Positions 36,105-40,171 of a stretch of DNA of 40,171 bases are shown piece after piece. The translations under genes were made by a program, and so were the position numbers. The first letter of the stretch is position 1. Every line of letters starts with the position of its first letter. The notes beneath the pieces were generated by a model. That model was not told the DNA's origin, searched no databases, and saw only the letters and a list, made by a program, of their open reading frames with translations. Source of the stretch: Tindallia sp. (lineage in GTDB: Bacteria > Bacillota > Clostridia > Peptostreptococcales > Tindalliaceae); assembly GCA_007134225.1 (NCBI GenBank), contig SLLE01000094.1, positions 1 through 40,171 of the forward strand. Reading direction: 5' to 3'.

Positions 36105-36335
36105 ATGTCAAAAAAAGTAGTGCTTTTTTCATCAACCACGTGACCGCACTGTGCCACGGCTAAGGATTATTTAGCCCAAAAAGGGATTGAATTCGAAGAA
36201 AAAAATGTTCAGTCCGATGTAGCAGCAAGGAAAGAACTAATGGAAAAAGGAATCATGGCAGTTCCAGTCATTAAAGTGGACGATGAGATGGTTGTAGGTG
36301 TTGATAAAGAGAAACTGGACAGCCTGCTTGGATAA
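36105..36335 (+). CDS. Glutaredoxin-like selenoprotein (UGA = Sec13)
   Basis: A 76-aa glutaredoxin-like protein read through an in-frame TGA at 36141-36143. The protein starts [12 protein letters not shown], then Sec13-Pro-His-Cys16, so the UGA stands exactly at the first residue of the CPxC redox motif. The fold continues with the cis-proline segment [15 protein letters not shown] and ends at TAA. GGGGAGG is seven bases before the ATG. A hairpin GGCTAA/TTAGCC (36158-36176) lies where a bacterial SECIS is expected. Similar Sec-containing glutaredoxins are known in clostridia. A simple nonsense mutation is the alternative, but its position would be a coincidence. Confidence 0.9.
36158..36176 (+). 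promoter_or_regulatory. Candidate bacterial SECIS hairpin
   Basis: GGCTAA (36158-36163) pairs with TTAGCC (36171-36176) around a seven-base loop beginning GG. The loop is 21-27 bases after the UGA, in the range for bacterial SECIS elements, which carry a G early in the loop. It is inside the coding sequence. No covariation was checked. Confidence 0.7.
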
Positions 36336-36349
36336 TGAGTACTTTCATC

Positions 36350-36388
36350 AAAGCCTTCAGACAGCAATAAGCTGTCTGAAGGCTTTTT
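36350..36388 (+). terminator. Terminator after the selenoprotein gene
   Basis: A perfect 16-bp stem (36350-36365 with 36371-36386), loop AATAA, followed by a T run (TTTTTAT). It is 14 bases after the stop. Confidence 0.95.
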
Positions 36389-36394
36389 ATCTAT

Positions 36395-36423
36395 TTTGCA
36401 GCATTCCTTAGCTGTGTTATAAT
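36395..36423 (+). promoter_or_regulatory. Promoter of trpS
   Basis: TTTGCA/TTGCAG (36395-36401) and TATAAT (36418-36423), the latter extended as TGTTATAAT. The leader to trpS is only about 60 bases, too short for a T-box. Confidence 0.65.
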
Positions 36424-36490
36424 GGTCTGGTAATTATCGATGGCGATGGCAAGGAGTTGATATCATTTCAACAGGAAAGGAGCAAACAAT

Positions 36491-37492
36491 ATGCAAAGTC
36501 AACAGCAAAAAGTGATTTTCAGTGGTGCACAACCAACAGGAAGCATGACCCTTGGAAATTACATAGGAGCATTTCAAAACTGGAAACAATTGGAGAAAGA
36601 CTACCAATGTTACTATTCCATTGTCGATCTGCATTCTTTGACGGTTAAACAGGATCCGGAAACCTTCAGGCACACATGTCTGTCATTCTTAGCACAATAC
36701 CTGGCTTCTGGATTGGATACGGAAAAGAATGTGATTTTTTTTCAGTCGCATGTGCGTGAACATACTGAATTAGCATGGTTGTTGAATTGTTACACATATA
36801 TGGGTGAGTTAAGCAGGATGACTCAATTTAAAGATAAATCGGAAAAACATCAGGAAAACATTAACGCAGGACTCTTTGCGTATCCGGTGCTGATGGCAGC
36901 TGATATTCTTCTGTATCGGTCGCATCTTGTGCCGGTTGGAGAGGATCAGCGTCAGCATTTGGAACTTTCCCGAGATATCGCTCTTCGGTTTAACAATATT
37001 TTTGGAGAAACCTTTGTGGTTCCCGACATCCATGTTGGGAAACAGGGGGCGCGAGTCATGAGTCTGCAGGAACCGAATAAAAAAATGTCTAAATCTGATG
37101 AAAATCAGAATTCTGTCATTTACATGCTGGATGAAGATGATGTCATCATAAAAAAATTAAAGAAAGCGGTGACAGACAGCTACAATGAGATTTTGGATAG
37201 GCCGGAGCAACCAGGAGTGCAAAATCTTCTGTCGATTTACAGCGCTCTATCCGGCGAAAGCAGGGAAACGGTAGTTGCTTCTTTCGAAGGAAAAGGATAT
37301 GGTGCATTAAAAATGGAAGTTGCGGAAATTATTGTTGAAAACGTAAAGCCTTTCCGTGAGAAATATCGTCAGTATATGGAAAATATCCATTATCTGGAAA
37401 AAGTATACCAATCAGGTGCGAATCGTGCCAGGATGGCTGCATCAATAACGATGGAGGATGTAAGAAAAAAAATTGGCTTGGTAAGCGTATAA
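36491..37492 (+). CDS. trpS: Tryptophan--tRNA ligase
   Basis: A 333-aa class I tryptophanyl-tRNA synthetase. The HIGH-type motif is TLGN at 20-23 in SGAQPTGSMTLGNYIGAF, and KMSKS is at 198-202. The tryptophan pocket includes PVGEDQRQHLELSRDIA. Length matches bacterial TrpRS. AAAGGAG precedes the ATG. Unlike thrS and pheST it has no T-box. Confidence 0.98.
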   Translation: MQSQQQKVIFSGAQPTGSMTLGNYIGAFQNWKQLEKDYQCYYSIVDLHSLTVKQDPETFRHTCLSFLAQYLASGLDTEKNVIFFQSHVREHTELAWLLNCYTYMGELSRMTQFKDKSEKHQENINAGLFAYPVLMAADILLYRSHLVPVGEDQRQHLELSRDIALRFNNIFGETFVVPDIHVGKQGARVMSLQEPNKKMSKSDENQNSVIYMLDEDDVIIKKLKKAVTDSYNEILDRPEQPGVQNLLSIYSALSGESRETVVASFEGKGYGALKMEVAEIIVENVKPFREKYRQYMENIHYLEKVYQSGANRARMAASITMEDVRKKIGLVSV

Positions 37493-37552
37493 GCTGGCAA
37501 GTGCAAGAAGTCGTTTCAGGTCGGTTATGAATGCTGAGAAGGATGTGGGCAC

Positions 37553-38260
37553 ATGGAAAACAAAAAACCACAAATACTCTTGCTACTCTTTTGTATTATC
37601 TCCGGGATTTTGTTGGGGATCAATATGGATGTCAACCAGCATTTTGAGTTACAGGATCCATTGGCTATGACGAAGAACACAGAAAATATTCAGGAAATCG
37701 AGGACTTGAAAAAAGTGAATAATGATATGCACCAGCGAATTCAGCTATTGAGAGAAGAGATACAGGCCGTTGAAGCAGAACGGGCTGAAGAAAGCCTGGC
37801 AATACAAAAGCTGATGGGTGAGATCGCTGAGTATCAGATGCTTGCCGGACATCAGGAAGTAAAAGGACCTGGCATACAAATCGCATTGGAAGGCATGTTT
37901 GAAGAGAATATTGCCGAGCTGGTTGAGCGAAAAAAATACCTTGTTACGTTGGTAAATGAACTGCGCACCCATGGGGGCGAAGTAATATCCGTTAATGACA
38001 GGCGTGTGACAGCAAGAAGCGAAATGACACTGGCCGGCAACCATATTCAGATTAATGGCTATCCCATCGCTCCGCCATATGTCATCAAAGCAATTGGAAG
38101 CCAACAGGAGTTCAAGCGATATGTCAAACACCGCACCTTTATCTTTGACCTGATGCGAGGAGAAGGAATCGTATCCTCCATTGAATATGCAGATGAACTG
38201 ATCATAGGGAAACCATCCAGAGAAAAAGCCGTCCAGTTCATGGAAGCTAATATCAATTAA
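37553..38260 (+). CDS. DUF881 family protein
   Basis: A 235-aa protein with an N-terminal membrane helix (about 7-24), a coiled coil (about 45-95) and a DUF881 domain including GPGIQIALEGMFEEN, LVNELRTHGGEVISVNDRRVTARSEM and the later YPIAPPYVIKAIG. The family (Bacillus YlxW/YlxX) is found near division and cell-wall genes; its function is not established. The RBS is GAAGG. It has a hairpin terminator after it and faces the bactofilin gene. Confidence 0.88.
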   Translation: MENKKPQILLLLFCIISGILLGINMDVNQHFELQDPLAMTKNTENIQEIEDLKKVNNDMHQRIQLLREEIQAVEAERAEESLAIQKLMGEIAEYQMLAGHQEVKGPGIQIALEGMFEENIAELVERKKYLVTLVNELRTHGGEVISVNDRRVTARSEMTLAGNHIQINGYPIAPPYVIKAIGSQQEFKRYVKHRTFIFDLMRGEGIVSSIEYADELIIGKPSREKAVQFMEANIN

Positions 38261-38265
38261 AAAAG

Positions 38266-38295
38266 CAGCCCCATTAAATCAATGAGGCTGGTTTT
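38266..38295 (+). terminator. Terminator after the DUF881 gene
   Basis: CAGCC/GGCTG and CATT/AATG stems (38266-38290) with loop AAATC, followed by GTTTTGTCTT. Moderate strength. Confidence 0.7.
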
Positions 38296-38331
38296 GTCTT
38301 GTTACGAACGATTTTTACGGGGAGCGTTTCT

Positions 38332-38763
38332 TCAATCGGATTGTGAATTTTTATCGCTTGAAGAGGGATCTTCCGACTCCTCCGTAGAAACACGCTTACT
38401 CTCCTCGGATTTCTTCATATGGCAGCTACCGTCAAAAATTCCTTTTTCATCAACGATAAAAGAATAAATGGAAGCATCGCCGTAAAGCGCTCCAGTTCCA
38501 GTAATATGAAGTTGACCCGTTGCTTCAATATTCCCATTTGTTTTCCCGGCCAGAAGGATATTTTTGCATTTAATATTTCCTTTAACCTCAGATCCTTCAC
38601 CAATCACAATGTCTGATTCACTCATAATTTCACCATTAACAACACCATCAACTCGAATGGGTTCCTTTATTTTGATGGTTCCCTCGAAGGTCGCCTTTTT
38701 ACCAATTAGCGTATCGAAATTATCGAATTGGGGAGAGGCTGATTCTTGTTTCTTTTTGAACAT
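38332..38763 (-). CDS. Bactofilin
   Basis: A 143-aa bactofilin (DUF583), a right-handed beta-helix protein that forms filaments at the membrane. The core is a run of short strands: TLIGKKATFEGTIKIKEPIRVDG, VVNGEIMSES, and KGNIKCKNILLAGKTNGNIEA. Ends are polar and disordered, with a Ser/Glu-rich tail. AAGGAGG precedes the ATG at 38763. It follows an M23 peptidase by 20 bases, a common pairing in which the bactofilin positions the wall hydrolase. Confidence 0.92.
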   Translation of the reverse strand: MFKKKQESASPQFDNFDTLIGKKATFEGTIKIKEPIRVDGVVNGEIMSESDIVIGEGSEVKGNIKCKNILLAGKTNGNIEATGQLHITGTGALYGDASIYSFIVDEKGIFDGSCHMKKSEESKRVSTEESEDPSSSDKNSQSD

Positions 38764-38783
38764 AAAATCCTCCTTCATGCCTT

Positions 38784-39779
38784 TTATCGTAAGTAACTCA
38801 TAGGATTTTTGGGTTCTCCATTGACTCGAATTTCAAAATGCAAATGAGGACCGGTAGCACGACCGGTTTGGCCCATTCTTGCGACGACCTCACCCTCTTC
38901 TACTTGGTCGCCGACTTCTACAAGATTTTGGCTGTTATGCGCATAAACAGAAGTATAGCCATATCCATGAGAAATAATAATCATTCGTCCATAGCCACCG
39001 TTGTATCCGGAATATGTAACAATGCCACTGCCAGCTGCCTTGACGGCGGTTCCGGAAGAATTGGCGATGTCAATCCCCTGATGAAACTCAGTTGTCCGAC
39101 GATTCGTGGGGGAAATTCTTTCGCCGAAGGGAGAACTAATCCTTCCCTGGGCTGGCCAGGAATTTGGTTTTGCTTCCAAATATTCTAGCTGATTCTCCAC
39201 ATCGTCTACGAGCTGTTCCATTTTATTCTTTTGAGACGCAATCAAATCGTTTAAATAGGTGACATTCACCTGGTAATTGTCAAGTCGTGGTCCGGTGGAG
39301 CGTGAGCTGGCAGATCTGCTTACCATGGCCAAAATAGGATGTTCATCCTCTATGAACTTTGAGGAATTGTCAGCAACCATTATTTCGTTAACAGGGTCAC
39401 CCCCGTTGTCCGTTTCAAGACCTACCATGTCCAACAGCTGATGCTCAAGCTGTTGGAGTGAAGCCAACCGCTCGTCAATTTTTTGGTACTCGTACTTGAG
39501 GAAAGTAATTTCTTCCAGGTGATCCTGGTTATCCTGTTTTAGCTGCGCAGTCAAAATTCTTTCGCTGGTTAATGCTTGTTGAGTCTCGCTGAGCTCTCCG
39601 GCATAATGCCAGGTCCCGAAAGTCAGGCTGCATAAGGCAAATATGAGGAAACTTAGAATTACTTTAGGAATCCAGGCAAGAATGGAAAAACGATATATTC
39701 TACCGGTGTGATTCGGTACAAGCATAAACGTATATTTCCGCTGACGTGTATTGATCAAATGAGGCGGCTTTTTAACCAT
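38784..39779 (-). CDS. M23 family peptidoglycan endopeptidase
   Basis: A 331-aa membrane-anchored wall peptidase. It has a cytoplasmic basic start, a membrane helix (about 33-53), a coiled coil (about 60-115), a linker, and a C-terminal LytM domain (about 225-325). Zinc and catalytic residues are in FHQGIDIAN (His, Asp) and GPHLHFEIR (HxH), with SHGYGYTSVYAHN between. The RBS is AAGGAGG. Sequence motifs for metal binding are intact, so it is probably active. It is co-transcribed with bactofilin. Confidence 0.94.
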   Translation of the reverse strand: MVKKPPHLINTRQRKYTFMLVPNHTGRIYRFSILAWIPKVILSFLIFALCSLTFGTWHYAGELSETQQALTSERILTAQLKQDNQDHLEEITFLKYEYQKIDERLASLQQLEHQLLDMVGLETDNGGDPVNEIMVADNSSKFIEDEHPILAMVSRSASSRSTGPRLDNYQVNVTYLNDLIASQKNKMEQLVDDVENQLEYLEAKPNSWPAQGRISSPFGERISPTNRRTTEFHQGIDIANSSGTAVKAAGSGIVTYSGYNGGYGRMIIISHGYGYTSVYAHNSQNLVEVGDQVEEGEVVARMGQTGRATGPHLHFEIRVNGEPKNPMSYLR

Positions 39780-39800
39780 ATAAACCCTCCTTACGTCACC

Positions 39801-39828
39801 ATTATATATAAAAACAGGAAAGATGCAA
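39801..39828 (-). promoter_or_regulatory. Promoter of the M23 peptidase-bactofilin unit
   Basis: On the minus strand: TTGCAT (39828-39823) and TATAAT (39806-39801) with a 16-base spacer, just before the M23 start. Confidence 0.7.
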
Positions 39829-40171
39829 TATTTAAATAAAATTATCCAGTGATTAATCGATTTGTTTTAAAATATTATATACGGTTATAAAATACACTAA
39901 TAGAACTCTAGACCTGACTTCGGGTCCTTATTCCTATATGATGAATTAAAGTGGCATTTATGATAGTATAAACAAGGATTGAAAATAGTTAATGTTAACG
40001 CTAAAAGACTTGTGGTAATAAGTCAAGGGGGTAATGAGAAAAAAGATTAAAACAGTCAGTAAAAGTAAGTGAAAAAGCGTACACAAACTAAACCCGAACC
40101 AAAACAAGAATGCTTGTTTGGATAAAAAAGGTCATACGGATCGATCAGTAGAGATCGATGCTTACACGCTC
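39829..40171. other. Right-end region without a supportable gene
   Basis: About 340 AT-rich bases. A weak plus-strand promoter-like run (TTAAAG ... TATAAA) is near 39945-39975, with hairpin-forming stretches at about 39912-39928 and 40012-40024. A short frame starts at 40034 behind AAGGGGG but stops at TGA after 12 codons; past that TGA the frame is open to the window edge. No family is recognised. Confidence 0.4.

Noticed and set aside
40034-40171. Second selenoprotein at the right edge
   Set aside because: There is no redox motif around the TGA, the ribosome site is too close to the ATG, and the frame is cut by the window end.
1-40171. CRISPR array, insertion sequence, prophage, rRNA or tRNA genes
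   Set aside because: No regularly spaced repeats, transposase or phage proteins were seen, and no cloverleaf or rRNA sequence was recognised on reading.

Overview
The window looks like a piece of chromosome from an anaerobic, low-GC Gram-positive bacterium (Firmicutes, class Clostridia; the species cannot be told from the sequence). Signs of this are strong AGGAGG ribosome sites, three T-box leaders, the infC-rpmI-rplT, pheS-pheT-zapA and lon-ysxC gene orders, a rubredoxin, a C_GCAxxG_C_C protein, phenylacetate-CoA ligase paired with an ACT protein, and a glutaredoxin-like gene read through an in-frame UGA, which implies selenocysteine use. No phage, insertion sequence, CRISPR array, rRNA or tRNA was recognised. 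Nearly all of it is core or housekeeping DNA.

Layout. 1-5.7 kb: small enzymes (SGNH hydrolase, YjbQ, alpha/beta hydrolase, C_GCAxxG_C_C protein, acyl-CoA thioesterase, D-2-hydroxyacid dehydrogenase, thioredoxin-like protein, DUF445 protein). 5.7-16.5 kb: translation block: T-box-thrS, leader-infC-rpmI-rplT, a KtrA-type K+ channel regulator, a TrmH-family methyltransferase, T-box-pheS-pheT, zapA-tyrS. 16.5-20.9 kb: an ACT protein with a UPF0210 protein on the minus strand, divergent from diaminopropionate ammonia-lyase and a NagZ-like lipoprotein. 21-23.2 kb: a Phe-type T-box controlling phenylacetate-CoA ligase, then a tandem ACT protein. 23.2-24.6 kb (minus): an unrecognised 88-aa protein and a split chromate transporter. 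24.8-28 kb: lon-ysxC and rubredoxin. 28.1-35.5 kb: a phosphate block, with a CsoR-like repressor leading phoP-phoR, then a four-repeat Pho box, pstS, a 15-bp intergenic hairpin, pstC-pstA-pstB and phoU. 35.6-36.4 kb: ArsR-type repressor and the selenocysteine glutaredoxin. 36.4-40.2 kb: trpS, a DUF881 protein, and a minus-strand M23 peptidase-bactofilin pair; the last 390 bases hold no supportable gene.

How the parts work together. thrS and pheST are controlled by uncharged tRNA through T-boxes; tyrS and trpS have none. The same Phe-type T-box sits before the aryl-CoA ligase, which suggests that phenylalanine shortage turns on reclaiming of phenylacetate for phenylalanine synthesis. PhoR-PhoP very probably acts on the Pho box just downstream to switch on the pst transporter. 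The most distinctive items are the selenocysteine glutaredoxin with a visible SECIS-like hairpin next to an ArsR-type gene, the Phe T-box on the aryl-acid pair, and the CsoR-like gene at the head of phoPR. None amounts to a clearly new system on sequence alone.
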